Part shown: in pieces, positions 29,909-42,734 of the stretch
Layout: each line of letters begins with the position of its first letter
How positions within the stretch are numbered: the first letter of the stretch is position 1
Assembly (NCBI GenBank): GCA_021613335.1
Contig: JAJTWR010000320.1
Span: 117,501-181,500 of the forward strand
Length of the DNA stretch: 64,000 bases
DNA from: Whitmania pigra
Taxonomy: Eukaryota; Annelida; Clitellata; Hirudinida; Haemopidae
Reading direction: 5' to 3'
Made by a program: the position numbers and the translations under genes
The notes under the pieces: model-generated
What the model saw: only the letters and a program-made list of their open reading frames with translations
What the model was told of the DNA's origin: nothing
Database searches by the model: none

Positions 29909-30181
29909 CAAGGGCGGATTTAGGAGGAGAACCGAGGTAGGGGGCCATGGCCCTCCCCGTCATGTGGAAAGTATAAGAAAAAATTAAGTAAATCTATTGT
30001 AAAATAAAAAATTAATTAAAAAATGAACTTAAAATTTAAAAGATGTATTTCTATTTATTTTTTAAAATTAATTCAATAATTTACCACTTCGACGAAAATT
30101 TTAGTAGCTACACCCCCTTCTCCCAAATTCGCGCACCGGTTCCAGTGTGTGATCCCCCGAAGTGTTCTAGATCCGCCCTTG
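29909..30181. mobile_element. Short terminal-inverted-repeat element (MITE candidate)
   Basis: CAAGGGCGGATTTAGGAGG at the left end pairs with an inverted copy at the right end (GTTCTAGATCCGCCCTTG), giving 273 bp. It has no coding capacity. A single end of the same family occurs at about 54905-54931 (CCCCTAAATCCGCCCTAG). I could not see a clear target duplication. Confidence 0.6.
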
Positions 30182-32858
30182 CTCCTCTGGACCTCCTCTG
30201 AGTATATCCGACCCTACACCAATGTTCAATAGAATGTGTAAAATCGTGAAATGATAGTAAATGAAATAGCTAGCAATAGTTTTATTCAAATCATACCTCA
30301 GTTATTATGTCCTTCATGCCAAAAATTATTGTCTTTTCAATCTTTTGCTACCTTCAAATTAAACCATGAATTGATTTTTTTACTAAACCGTCTTTATAAT
30401 TCATTTAAATTTTAGTCAGCTTAATTGCTTGAAAGATCAATGTAACAGTTATGCTTATGGGAACAGAATAAATGTTTGGTATGAAATGCTCAGACGCGAT
30501 GAGGAATCTTCAAACAATCAAGTTCTCACTCATATATTTAAGATGTTAAGTAAGGTGCAAATACAGATACATTAAAATTTAAAGTTAAAACAGAAAAAGT
30601 ATTAAATAAAAAAATAATAATAAATGAAAAAAAAATAATATTAATAATAATGCTCTCCGTGAATCTTTATTTGAACTATGAATCTCTGAAGAAAATTAAT
30701 TAATGAAATAATGAAATAAATTTGATATCAATCTTGCACCATCAGCTAATCCTTACAATAAACTTCAACTTAGCCGATTCAAATGAGTAATTTTTAAGGC
30801 GACACTAGTCGACGAGTTGCTCTTGATTGAAACCGATTGATTGGTTGATTAATTAAATTCCGTAACAACCGCCTCAATTTTTAAAATCAAAAAAGAAATT
30901 TAAGAAGTAACTCCCCAGCGAAATTCTACCCTTAATTTTGAGTAAAACCTGTTGATGATGTCTAGCCTATATTTGCCAAATATTTCAATATCTTAGTACA
31001 TTTATGCTTGACAATTTCAAATATAATAAAGTAATAATTTTAAATCTTAAAAATATGCACCCACTAGCAAAACGTTTTCGAAGAGGCAGCATAGAAATGT
31101 TTCCGACGTGTTTATAAAGGCTTTGTTTCTTCTATAATCAGAGCATAATTATGGATTTAATGGTGATGGTAATGGTTTTGCTAAGACATATAAATATTTA
31201 TTGGTAATTTTTGTCTGCAAACAACCATAATAAGTGTCACTTAATGGATGTGGTTAAGTTTTTGCATTTTAAATTAAAAATGCTCCCAAAACGTTAATAG
31301 TTTTACTTGAAGCTTATATTTAACAAATTGCGATCTGCAAAATTTCATCAAGAGATTATTTATTATATTGCATTAAATCAACTTATATTTATAATTTCAT
31401 AACAAGCTATAACATCGATTGGTTGCAAAATGTCAACTGTTGATGAAAATTCTAAAAATGCCTCCAAATCCAAGAAATTAACGGCAAAATTTAAATGTGA
31501 TGGCCTTGAGAGGTTGCATTTAAAATACTTTCATTAATTTCACACCCAACGGAAATGCTTTGTTAATAGTTTAACGTTGCTTGAACAATTAACTGAATAT
31601 TAGCAGATTAATCATTAATAATGTGAACAAATCATTTATTTATAAAAACAGGATGCATTTTAAATGCATAATTACTGACAACAACTTTCATTATTTAATT
31701 CAATGAGTCTTTGAGAAAAGCTGCAAAGATTATGAGGTGTATAAGTGAATAATCAATATTTTAAAAATTATTTCATAAAGTTCTTCATAAGAGCTTGTCT
31801 ACCTACTTAGTTTCAAAGCCGTTCCCGGCTGTTCTGTAATATCGAGTGAACGCGTCAGATAAGCCAAGACCAGCCTAGTTTACAAAAACAGCTTTACATT
31901 AACTTCCTCTGCTGGACGTAGAAAAACCAGAATATGATGACAAGCCAGCAAAGCGTAGTCTACTAGTGTCCATTTCATGACTAGATGATTAGGACGGCTT
32001 TTATAATGCAGGAAGCAGTTTATTGTTAAATATTTGATTTAGTGTCTTCAATACTTTGGAATAAAAAAAATTAAAACCCGTTATGTCTTTCCAAAGGACC
32101 AGCCTTATTTAACCTAAAATTATTAAATTTGATGCCGATATCACCGCAGTTCTTATCTCGACGCCTGCTATACAAGAACATTTAGACTCTTAGCTAACAG
32201 CGATTTCGTTCATAAAACATGTCGATTTCGACATCTGCATAAAAATTCTGGTGCTCATGCATGAAAGTGTGCCGCTCAGACACTATAATTTACGCACACT
32301 GAATAAAATTAGAGGAAACGTCGATTACAGCACCTGGCAATCATTACTAAATTATTGACCAAAGGAATATCCCGAAATTTGTACTATGATTAAAAACCAA
32401 AAAGGTCATCTCAAGTGCAAGGGTTTGACCCCATTGAGCTGAAATGACTTCCCTTGTTCAGACCAAGAATTCACAAATCAAAAAAGGGAAAAAGTTTTTT
32501 ATATAAATAAAAATAGACGACAGTAAAGTACTGAAGTATACCCAGCATTCATCAGGCTTTCAGTGAAATTAATATAAATAACGCTTTTACTAAAGTTATT
32601 TGAATTTATCATAATTTTCACTTATCACTTTTACACCAGGTTCTTACCCTTTCTTCCTCTTACAAATGTGTGAATATTGAAATCAATCCATAACTCAATT
32701 TTGATTGTTTCCTCCAGAACGTTCAACAAATCAAGATTGCAAATTTCAATAAATTTGATAAAATTTAAATCTTAGTTGGAAAATCCCATCACATTCAATC
32801 ATTCAAAGTGCAACTGTTCAAAGCCATTCACTCAAAATGTACAAGAATGACAGAAACA
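30182..32858. other. Gene-poor AT-rich region
   Basis: No exon, RNA gene or transposon with supportable features could be found over about 2.7 kb between the MITE and the zinc-finger gene. Open frames are all short and without family resemblance. Confidence 0.4.
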
Positions 32859-34936
32859 TTACAAGAATGTTTTCACTTTGCTTAAAACTGCATAAAGCAA
32901 CTTATTTAGGTCGCTCTGTTTATTAATATCTATTAATCTTTCTTGAATTATCTGCTCATAGAATGATTGGTTGTTTTGAAGAATAATTCTTACATCTTTT
33001 AGTACCGGAACCTTTTTGTTTTTAATAAATTTGGAAAACAACGACTTGAGCACATCCAAGTGTTTGGAATCCCAAGAAAGTCTTTTTTTATTCTGCAAAC
33101 CAACAAGCGTTCTTGATTTGGATGGTTCACAGGTTTCCGATTTAGGATGCTCGCAATAGTTTAAAGACTGCATAGCATCACCAGCAGCATCATTATCTCC
33201 TGAAGATTGATGACATTCTGTGTCTTCTTTATCGGAATAATCATCTGACGTTTCAGACTGCTCTACAACATTCTGCAATGAATTTGAATCACTTAAATTG
33301 CTGATCCACAAAGCATTTCTTCGTTTGAGAGTGCAGTGAGCCTCTGCCATTCTTGCAGAATAACTCAGGTTTTTTGAAAAAAGTTCATTAGGTTTGGCAT
33401 CAGAGACATTTTTCATGGCCATTTGCATGAAAAAATTTCTAGATATTTTAAGTCCTTTAATTTGGAAAGCTTTGGACAATATATTCTTGACATATGCAGC
33501 TTTTAACTGAGTTCCTCTGACAGATGGAAAAACACTTCGACAATATGGGTGCGATGTCTGAAACAATTCTCTCAATCGTAAATAATTTCTAAAAATGGGC
33601 CTGATTTCTGAGCTTATGAGGAGGGGACCATCATCATGGGCAGACATGGTCTTGCACTGTGATATTTTAGCCAACATAAACCCATCTTCATCAGATCCAT
33701 TGTTTAGGTCTTCAATCTCAAAGTGCTGAATAGCAAAAGGACTGCAAGAATTTTCTATGCAAATTCGTATCACGAGGTAATTTCGAACATCCTTAAAGAT
33801 CTCCAGAAATATTTTTGGATTCCCTAATTTTACCAACATGTTGTCATAATCTAGTATCTGTTGTTCTAAAGTTTCAGAATTTTTAAGAAAATCCAGATAA
33901 TGTTTTGGTAGCAACAAATTTTTTATCTTATTTTGTTCTTTCTCGGATTTGTATTTCTTCTGTTCTTTTCTTGCTGTTTGCAGCCATTTTGGAAAATGTT
34001 CATTCCAATAAGTTAATGGACTATTCCCCAGATGCGGAAATTTGAAGAACAGATAATCCGTAAAAGATTTAAATGCATACAAATACGATATAAGGGAAGC
34101 TGGTTTTCGTTGTCTATGTGAATTTCCATCTGCGTCAACTTTAGCTTTGCAGCTTTGAAAGAATGGATCGAAATACTTTGAGCATACATTATCAGGCAAC
34201 AGATCAAAAAGAGAGTATCCTACTATTTTCAAAATATGTGAAACTTGATTAGCATATATTTTTGAATTCACTCTTGCTCCACCAGCTAATGAGTCCATGT
34301 AATTTTTAAAATCCATCAAAACTTCATTATTAATTAAAAGTGACATATCTTGAACATCTGAACTTGATGCTGATTCGTTTTCCTTGACAGTTGAAGGCTT
34401 AGACAACATAATCTGAACATTTGAAGTAGATGGACTACATACTTTATCTTCACATTCTTTGTTTTCCACTTCCTTATCTGTTGCTATCTCATTTACACTT
34501 TCTTGAAAGTGGATTTTCTTTGCACTTTTGGACATCTTGTACAAAGACTCACCAGATAGATTGTGTTTTCTTCTTAGATGCTGAGCAACTCTGCTAATAG
34601 ACAGATTGCACAACGGACATCGCTTTTTCATTCTTGGCTTAGCAGTTTTGTAGAATGGGTTTTGACTGAGAATCTTTAAGGGATCACGTATGTTATGTTT
34701 TTTAGATTTCAAGTGTCTTGGAAGATTTTTTACCAATTCGTGACATAGGGGACAACCAAATGATTTTCTTCCAGACGATACTTCCGAATCTTCAAACTCT
34801 TTAGAATCTTCAGAGTCAATGTAAATCTGATAAAATTACCATGTTGGTAACAAATTAATAATGATACTTACACAACTTATAGTAAATGTAAATTATCTAC
34901 CTCATACACCGTATCTTCCGAACTCGAATAATCCAT
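32859..34936 (-). CDS. Two-finger C2H2 protein with tyrosine-recombinase-like middle
   Basis: Two exons, 34901-34936 (MDYSSSEDTVYE) and 32859-34826, joined by a 74-nt phase-0 intron, give 667 residues. Two C2H2-type fingers lie near the N-terminus: CPLCHELVKNLPRHLKSKKH (residues about 34-53) and, about 35 residues later, CPLCNLSISRVAQHLRRKH. After an acidic Ser-rich linker, a helical core contains FKDVRNYLVIRICIENSCSP, then HDDGPLLISSEIRPIFRNYL, VFPSVRGTQL and finally SARMAEAHCTLKRRNALW. This order resembles the catalytic domain of tyrosine recombinases as found in Crypton-derived host proteins. The position of the first catalytic Arg (usually xxRPxxL) is Ser here, and no clear HxxR is seen, so it is unlikely to be active. 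Probable role: DNA-binding host protein derived from a transposon. The family match is my inference. Confidence 0.75.
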
Positions 34937-35159
34937 CTCAAACAATGTGCTTATTTATTTTATTAGACTCCGTTGCATAACTAAGATGATTTACGAACAA
35001 ATGCGGACTCTCGCAACTACATGCACTGCCAGGACGTTTAAAAATGAGCAAACTTCATTGTAGTTAGATTTCAATTGTTTTATTCTGAGATTAGTTGTCA
35101 ACCTATTTTTCATTAATTTTATAAAGTAAAAAATTTTGGTATTTTTTATATGTTAAACA

Positions 35160-35410
35160 TAACATTATATATTAACTTTTGCATTGGCTGACAACCTGGG
35201 CTGGAGTTGCGTTTGCAGCAATTATTCATGAGATGATTATCCAGGTCAAGAAGCGTGGTCTCGTGATCTCGCCTATGGCTGGAGTTGTTTTATTCGATGT
35301 TTTGAGTTACGGTGTCTGTAGAATGTTCGCTTCGGGTTTGTCTGGTGTAAGGTCTTCGTCTCTCGAGGTGGCAGCATTCCATGCTCGCTTGCCTTGCTAA
35401 CGCTGTTTTA
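35160..35410 (+). other. Unassigned 73-codon open frame
   Basis: A less AT-rich block reading MHWLTTWAGVAFAAIIHEMI and ending HARLPC. It lies between the zinc-finger gene and the degenerate telomere-like tract. No splice signals, paralogue or known family support it; it may be a repeat fragment. Confidence 0.15.
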
Positions 35411-35419
35411 GTTTATTTT

Positions 35420-35500
35420 TTTGGTTTAGGGTTTGGGTTTGGGTTAGGGTTTGGTTTTGGTTGGGGTTAGGGCTATGTTTAGGGTTTAGGCTAGGTTAAT
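35420..35500. repeat. Degenerate telomere-like TTAGGG/TTTGGG tract
   Basis: About 80 bp of GGTTTAGGG, GGGTTTGGG and GGGTTAGGG units with irregular spacing. It resembles the animal telomere repeat but is degenerate, and may be either an interstitial remnant or a G-rich microsatellite. Confidence 0.6.
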
Positions 35501-36286
35501 AATTTAATATTAGTTCACTTTAGCTTGTTTTCTGGATAAAAAACAGTTCCGGGCTATTTTTAGACTGGCGAAGTGCGTTACAAAAGTTTACAAATATTTA
35601 TAATTTTTCATTATTTATATTTTTAATTTTGAAAATAAAATAATATTTGTTTGTTTTCTAAAAGTTATTTTCTATTTCATTATAGATTTCTATTAACTCC
35701 TGCTTAACCTTATGAGATTATTTTTATGCTTCCCACCAAGAGTCGGGGACAATAGGACTCAAAGGGGAGATCGTTAAATTTCTGAGATTCACAAGATTAA
35801 ATGAAAAAGCTCTGGTGATAGTTATCTTCCCCGATATGCATTAAATAATTGTAATTGTGTGGTTGATTGAACCACCGTGAATATTGATTAAATAACTGAT
35901 TTATTGATTGATTACTGTGAAAAAACTGTAAAAATAGATTCAAAACATAGAATACGATTATAATCTACATTAAGGTATTATTTTTTCAAAGAAAAATTGT
36001 CCATTTTATTTAACTCAACTGACGGAGAGGACAACTTAAAATTAGATATCTCCAATAAAAATTGGTTGAATTGTTTTGAAGTCTGTCTATGGTCCGTATG
36101 TAAACAAAAAAAAGGGTTTTATTTTTGATAAAACTAAGATACTTGTGGTATCGTGGAGTATGTTTCCAGGAAAATTTTTTGTTGGTTAAGTTTTTTATTT
36201 AAACATAATCTGTCTACTCGCCAATTTTCCATCACTTAGTTAAACCGAGCATTACATAGTTCAAGCGATTCAGTCTATTTGTTAAA
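35501..36286. other. Shared upstream region of two head-to-head genes
   Basis: AT-rich spacer ending at the BED gene start. With the 35.0-35.4 kb block it separates the zinc-finger gene (minus) from the BED gene (plus). No transcript or specific promoter element could be identified. Confidence 0.3.
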
Positions 36287-37062
36287 ATGCCCAGTTTGCC
36301 AGTTGTTGTTAAATTTGCATTTGGCAAATATAGTGTTCAAGATGGAAAACACAGGGCTGAGTGCAACCTGTGCAAGAAGACAATACGCGAGAAAATGGGT
36401 ACGACATCAGGATTTGTCAGGTGAAATATATTTTGAGGCCTTGATTTCCAAAATTTAAAAACTATATGTAAATATATAGTTTTGCATTCGCTCAATGACA
36501 CTACAATTTCAGGCACCTAAAAAGACACCATAAACTTCTGTTTGATCAATATGCACAGTTGAAACAGAAAGCCCTAGAGGAAAAGAAGCAAAGCAGTCAC
36601 ATGAATGTTTTTGATTCCACTCAAGTTGATATTGAAAGTCTTGTGGAATCTCACGATATTGAGGAGGTGGAAAGTTTATTTAATAATAGCAGGCAACCAA
36701 CCGCATTTGGACAGATGATCCCAACAAGAAAAGCAGAAAACAGAAAAGACAAAGCTGTGATATCAATAGCAGACTACTTTAGACCTAAATCATCACCAGT
36801 TAGTTCTCTTATCATACCGGACGATGAGGACGACTTATTTGGAAAGATGCTTACGGCCGAAATAAGAAAAATATCTGATCCGAGTTTGAAAAGAAAACTT
36901 AAAAGACAGCTGTTAGAAGTTGTACACTCGATCCAAGAAGAATATGAAGCCACTTTCCTTCAGCAGTCGAGATGTACCCAAGTCATTCATAAGAGTGACA
37001 ACTGGTCTTCTCAAACCATGCCAACAGATATTACAGTTGATAATCAGGACTTAGTAGAATAA
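36287..37062 (+). CDS. BED zinc-finger protein with BESS-like C-terminus
   Basis: Exon 1 (36287-36420) and exon 2 (36513-37062) join in phase 2 to give 227 residues. The start MPSLPVVVKFAFGKYSV leads into a BED finger split by the intron. Its ligands are Cys-x2-Cys in ECNLCKKTIREKMG and the two histidines in RHLKRHH. The rest is an acidic/polar linker with ISIADYFRPKSSP, then a predicted helical segment DDLFGKMLTAEIRKISDPSL continuing KRKLKRQLLEVVHSIQ. This fits the BESS-type protein-interaction pattern (acidic, Phe/Leu, then basic helices ending near IQ). BED fingers occur in hAT transposases and host regulators derived from them; no transposase core follows here, so it is probably a domesticated regulator. 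An alternative is the N-terminal exon set of a truncated transposase. Confidence 0.7.
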
Positions 37063-37309
37063 AGTAAAGTTATGTGTGTAAATATTATTGATTTGTTTTC
37101 AAGTAAAATATGTTCATAAACATTTCAAATTTTCTGTCCATCTGATTTTACCATAGGGTCAACCAAAATCATTTTTGAAATTTATAACTAACTTCAATCC
37201 ACAAACACCTGCTTGTATTATCAGGATGAAGTCAGAAATAAGAGCAATGATCTCGGAATGTTGTAATGAATGTAAACAATTGGGCTTTCACAGAAGATAT
37301 TGTCTAAAT

Positions 37310-38427
37310 CAGGGTTGTCCGACTCGCAGGTCAGAACCCGACCCGCCATAATTTTCTATTCGGCCTGCGAAGCCCCCTGATTTTTTAAAAATTTAAATAA
37401 AAACAAAATTTTAAGTTAATTTTTTTTAAATATTTCCAGTTTTTGATTTGTTAATTTTTTGCTTGTATACATATATCCGTGCTTGTGCTACTAAATAAAC
37501 GTACTTTAAACGTAAACATTGTATTAGCGGCACAGGGAGTTTAAATCCTTTCTGGAGGAAGAGGGCTCAGATAGCGATGATGTGGTTTACTTCTACCAAG
37601 TTCACTGGCTTAGAAAATCATCAACATTATTCATATTCTGGAGTCTACGTGATGAAATAAAGACATTCATGGCAAACAAAGGAAAGGATGTATGTTTCCT
37701 GAATGACCCATGGTCAAACGACTTTTCTTTTCTAGTTGACATAACAAAATTCAAGGCTGAGTTGAGCGTCAGACTTCAAGGAAAGGACCAGCTGGTTCAC
37801 AAGTTGTATGAACATGTTGTGACTTGCATTCAGAAGTTGAAGCTAATTCAGTCAAAGTTGGTTCTGAAGAAGGTTGTACATTGCCTAGTCCTTTCGTCGA
37901 GGTCTACTGATACAGTGCAACATGAGAAGTACTCTGAATTAGTTACCAAACTTTCTGATGATTTTGACGGATGCCACTGACAAATACCAGCTGGAACCCA
38001 TTGACATTCAGAATGGCAGTGACTCGAAAACAACTGAGCGTGATCTGCTAAACTTTTGCAGCTACTATGTGTCATCAGACAAGTATACCGATCCATCACA
38101 GGATGCCAGGAAGTTCACTGCTCTGTTCGGATGCACCTTGCGAACAACTGTTTCCTAGAATGAAAAACACAAAGTCGGAGTTAAGATCTTTGCTTAGCAT
38201 TTGGCGGTACCATGACACATTGCAACTTCTACTGTTGGGACAGACATATACTACTTGTGCAAACAAATCAATGCCAGATTGGACATTAGACCAATAGCAT
38301 CAACTTACAAGGCTCTTCTCTTTTGTCTCTTATTGTTTTTTTTTCTGGTTGTGATTGCTAATCTGAACTGTGACTAGTCTAAAAGTTACATACTTTGCCC
38401 TCCGGTTAAAAAGGTTGGACACTCCTG
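37310..38427 (+). mobile_element. hAT transposon relic (GTF2IRD2/Charlie-like) with perfect target duplication
   Basis: GTCTAAAT occurs immediately before (37302-37309) and after (38428-38435) a 1118-bp element whose ends are CAGGGTTGTCCGAC and GTTGGACACTCCTG. The plus strand encodes a broken transposase. Its core reads VYFYQVHWLRKSSTL with DEIKTFMANKGKDVCFLND (residues after the catalytic core) and FLVDITKFKAELSVRLQGKD. A later frame gives SRMKNTKSELRSLL, corresponding to the hAT dimerisation end (FSRMKNTKSxxRxxLT). There are several frameshifts. The amino-terminal BED finger is missing, so this copy is a deleted relic inserted 240 bp past the BED gene. Confidence 0.92.
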
Positions 38428-38435
38428 GTCTAAAT

Positions 38436-39551
38436 CATTGAAGATAACATTAGCACCTTAATTCAGAGTGTTGAATCTCTGTATGAGGCAGCATTCAAAG
38501 ATTTGCTTTTTTTGCTTGCACCATTGGATAGTGTTATTATATATAAGGTATAAGCACCTCTGATCATGCTTATAGGAGAATGGAATGGGAATGGATTAGA
38601 GGAGAGGTTATCAGATCATCTAAATGGGTTTTGGAGAAAAAGTTTATATGATATAATAACTTGATGCATCAGAAGTCAAATGAAAGTTCATGATATTTAC
38701 ACAGAATCAGAGTAAAACATGAGGAGATGACCTTTTTTGCATCTGAAGTCAGGGGTTAGTAACAAATTACATCCCTCATACCCACAAGCCAAAGTGAAAA
38801 TAAACATGTTTGAAATGCATGCTTTCTCTTTTATTTCTTTACCATTTTACCAGACTGAGTCACAGCAATGCATGGCAGTACAGCTAGTAAATAATAATTA
38901 ATAAGTGCCTAATCAAAACTGGTATGTTTTTTATAAACCATTTAATAAAATGCATAAAGTAACAAAGTAAATATGTGTATTTACTGCCACATTACAGTTG
39001 GTTGATGTGGCCCACAAAATGGTATACAACAATGTTCATGATGAAATTCAGTGAATAACTGTTTCCTTGATTTAATCTTGAATTTAATAAGTTGCAAAAA
39101 ATGATGGAATGACCAAAATTTCACTCAAGTCCAGCAGCCAATGAGTACCTTCTTCATCCAAATTGTAAATGGATCTCATACAGAACTATTAGCCAGCCTT
39201 TGTAAATAGCTGACAATTTGTGAATTACTTAAAGTGATTTAGTAATATTTTCTCACTTTACCCTCAAATAAATTAATTGTTGGACAAAATATGCTATTCA
39301 ATTGTTTGTATCATTGTTTATATATTCTGCAACAAATATTTCTACAAACATTCACTTCATTCAGTCTATTAACAAATTAATTATTTCTTTCATATGTAGA
39401 ATAATAACATTATTATTATATTATGTAATAACAACTGATAACTTCAGTATCAGAGCTGATCACTAATTGAGTCATTAAAACGTTCATCAAGTAACAGGAA
39501 TCTTACGAGCTCAGCAGGCATCAATTAACGAAAGTCAGAATCTTCTCTCCA
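38436..39551. other. Spacer between hAT relic and syntaxin-5 3' end
   Basis: AT-rich, with the probable syntaxin-5 3' UTR and terminator at its right side. No other feature is recognised. Confidence 0.35.
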
Positions 39552-42305
39552 TCACAGATAAAAAAAGAAAAAGAAGATGATGAAGATGAGGAGGACAGCA
39601 AAGACTTTGAGCATGAGGCCCCTCATTGAAGCCACTGACCTGAAGTACTTGACTAGCTCAGTGTGTGCCAAGTCTATATTCAGTTGGGTGTTTTCTATGT
39701 GTGAATCTATTCTGCAATTTAATAAAGAAATAATCACAATTTCATGTAAAGTATATTTTTTTGTAGAATTGTAATTATTAGGCAAATTGTGGTTGGGATA
39801 GAATGCTTCAGAATCTGCTCACAACAAAGTTAATTAATTATCATTAGTTGAGTGCAGGTTGACCAAATGGATTTTATTTCTGCATGCGGCTGTCGTGTTG
39901 CGTTCAAATCCCAGCCCATCCTGCCTCAAGTGCCCTTTGGCACTCTGCAAATTGTTAAACAAATAAGCTTCTCAGTCCCATATGGACAGTTGTCATTAGC
40001 TTAACTAGTTTAACCGTTACCCATAGTTTGAATTTCAATAACAATTAATAATTCTTAAGTCATTAAATCCAAGTTTTGTTCTTACGTTAAATACCACTTG
40101 GAGAACTCTTCAATCACAACTCAAACTCAAAACTTTCAACCAACCTTTGGACCATCTCTCCCTGCTCATGGACCATCGTAGTAAGTTGCTGAAATATTCC
40201 ACCCAGTTCGACAATGGTCTGTTCGATCTCCACCATTTCATCTTTCGATCTGTCCTCCTGGACATATCTCTGCCTCAGAGCCTGATTGTGTTGGTAAGAT
40301 GCCACTTGTTGTCCATAGTCATCGTTATGGTAGAATGCAGGATCATTTTGAGTGGAATAGGGTTGGTAACTGTTAAAGGTCTGTTGTATTGGAGGTTGGT
40401 ATAAAGATTGTGGTGGTGGTGGTGGTGGATAGCTGGGTGGAATGTGTCTCTGACTACGAGGTGGCATGGTCTGATTGCTATAGGCGTTGTTAGAGGTGTC
40501 TCTCCAACTGCTCGTTTGGTATCCTGGTAATGCAAGCAAACTCTAAACCACAATAGCTGCAATGTAACTGATTAGAGATGCAAGGCAAAGCTTGGATGAA
40601 TGGGTGTAATATCTTTAGGACTCATTATTAATTACCTGGAGTCTTCTGCTGTGAGCTTGCCCCAACTGAGTTTCTGACATTCTGAATAATTAGAAACTAC
40701 TTTTAAAAATAACACCTTAAGTGATCTTAACATCTAATCAATATTTTCAACATTTATGAAAATTCAATTTGCAAATGATTTTGTTCACAATGAATTTTAG
40801 CTTTAATCAAAACATTGACAAAAAAACATAAATTTTAAAAAATGTAATTTTCAAACCTGCTGTTTCAGTTCAAGAATTACTTTGAAGTCTGTTGACATTC
40901 TCACAAGTTTTGACTGAAGTTTAACAAAGTTTGCTTGCAATAAGTCAGTTGAGTAAAGTATCTCCATTACAAAGAGTGGTAATTATTTACAGCATTAATT
41001 GTGCAATGATCGTCATTAGTACCAGCATTGCCCTCACAAGAAATGCTAACGTGAACAAGAAATTACCTGTAATGCAACAATAACAGAGTTGGAGTGTGCC
41101 ATTCTCTGCCTATTGAACATCTGATGTCTTAAGAACTGACAAATCAAGTTATGGTTTACATTTATGGCAAACAAAGACGAAGCAATAAAACAAAACACGT
41201 TAGAATTACCTGTTGTAACTGAGCAATCTGTTTATTGAACATGTTCAGATCCTGTCTTATAATCTCAGTCAATTGGTTGGCCACCTCTTGACTGTCAGCA
41301 TCGTGTTTCTTACTTATAACTGTAATTTAAAAATTATTTTTAAATGGTGATGCACTCATTTCCCTTTTGGAAAGAATCACTTTACTTTAATTTACTGGAA
41401 TGAAACGTAAAATTAATCGGATGTAATTGGACAAAATGGAATGAAACGATATAACAAAAACTCACTGAGATTTAAAGACTCTAATTTTTCAGAAGTACTG
41501 CTCATATCTTTGCCTATTTTGCTGGATATAAATAAAATCGGCTTTCAATGACATTAATCGCATCAATTGATTTTTTTCCCTTAGGAGTATATTCACCCAT
41601 TTTTGCAATTTCTTTTGAAATTTTCAAAGCTTATGGTTTTAAAATCTCATTAATGACTAAATTCTACTTTGACCATTCAGTTGATTGGTTAAAAATAATA
41701 ACTAAATACTAAACCGATCCACTTCGTGGCTTTATTAAAATATTTTTTATTACATGAGAATGCAAAGAAGTTTGAGAAGGAAGTCATGATGAATGAATAT
41801 AAAACTTTGAATCACTTCTCATTTTGATTCTCTGTCTGGGCTCTTAATACAATTAATTACTTAAAGCAGATATTATGATTAATTACCTTGATATCACTTG
41901 GAACTCATTTGGTGGCAGTTTCTGACTTCCTCTTGGAGCTGAATTATGTCTGGGCTGAAAATCATCAAATAGGACAATACCCTCAAGCAATTTCAATAAT
42001 TTTTTCTAAGAGAAGGCTAAAACTAAATCATCACTACAAAGTGATTCCATACCAAATGAAACAAGATAATTATTGCAAGTTATATGAAGTAATTCAATGA
42101 TAATAACATTTCTGGCTTGAGCGTATTTTATGACTGACAGGAACTCAACAGTTCGGTCCTGTACGGATATTCGACTGCAATCTTTCGCTGAGGCGGGTCT
42201 AACTCTACTATCCAAGTGTGGATCTGCATCATTTGATGATGGATTGAATCCGTTGAGAAAGTTATCGTCTGCCGTTCCGAAGGGTACACGTCGCCTCGTC
42301 AGCAT
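39552..42305 (-). CDS. STX5: Syntaxin-5, Golgi Qa-SNARE
   Basis: Nine exons rebuild to 375 residues: 42108-42305, 41887-41954, 41466-41521, 41210-41319, 41067-41120, 40857-40913, 40636-40681, 40145-40523, 39552-39711. Syntaxin-5 is the Qa-SNARE of ER-to-Golgi and intra-Golgi vesicle fusion. Evidence: an N-terminal SVQDRTVEFLSVIKY (the DRTxEFLS motif), SSKIGKDM, KQIAQLQQ, MAHSNSVIVALQSKLV with STDFK, and a proline-rich linker with PPSYPPPPPPQSLYQPP. The SNARE motif EIEQTIVELGGIFQQLTTMV follows, with the zero-layer Gln in HEQGE. It then continues IDSHIENTQLN..., HTELVKYFRSVAS, and a C-terminal membrane anchor rich in Phe/Ile. It opens with MLTRRRVPFG, an N-terminal extension of about 42 residues before the DRT motif; a downstream start is possible. 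Length and order match animal STX5, apart from an enlarged Pro/Gln-rich linker. Confidence 0.95.
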
Positions 42306-42734
42306 GCTAACTTATTTCCACAAAGATTCTAAAAAACTTTAAAATTAGAGTAAAATTAACAATTTATAGTATTAAGGGATGTACCAAAATGCAGGTGCAC
42401 GCTGAAATCTTGGTAAATTGCTATCGGCTATCCTCTTACGAAAGGAAACTTGCTATTTGTAAACAGCCATTCACCATATGTTGCCTAGAATCACATATAA
42501 ACTTTTAGCTTCATCTTTCTATTTTAAAAGTTTAAATTGACTCTTTGGAATTGTTTCTGCAAAATTTTCGCCAACCGCCCTATTTATTTTTTATAAGATT
42601 AAGCTACTTTTTTAAAACATAACTTTATTAAAATTATATGAAACAATTATCGATCCAACTATCGATGTATAGCAATTATCAAAATATCTAAAAACAGGTT
42701 ACATAAGATAGAGTAGCATTGAGTTGTATCACCA

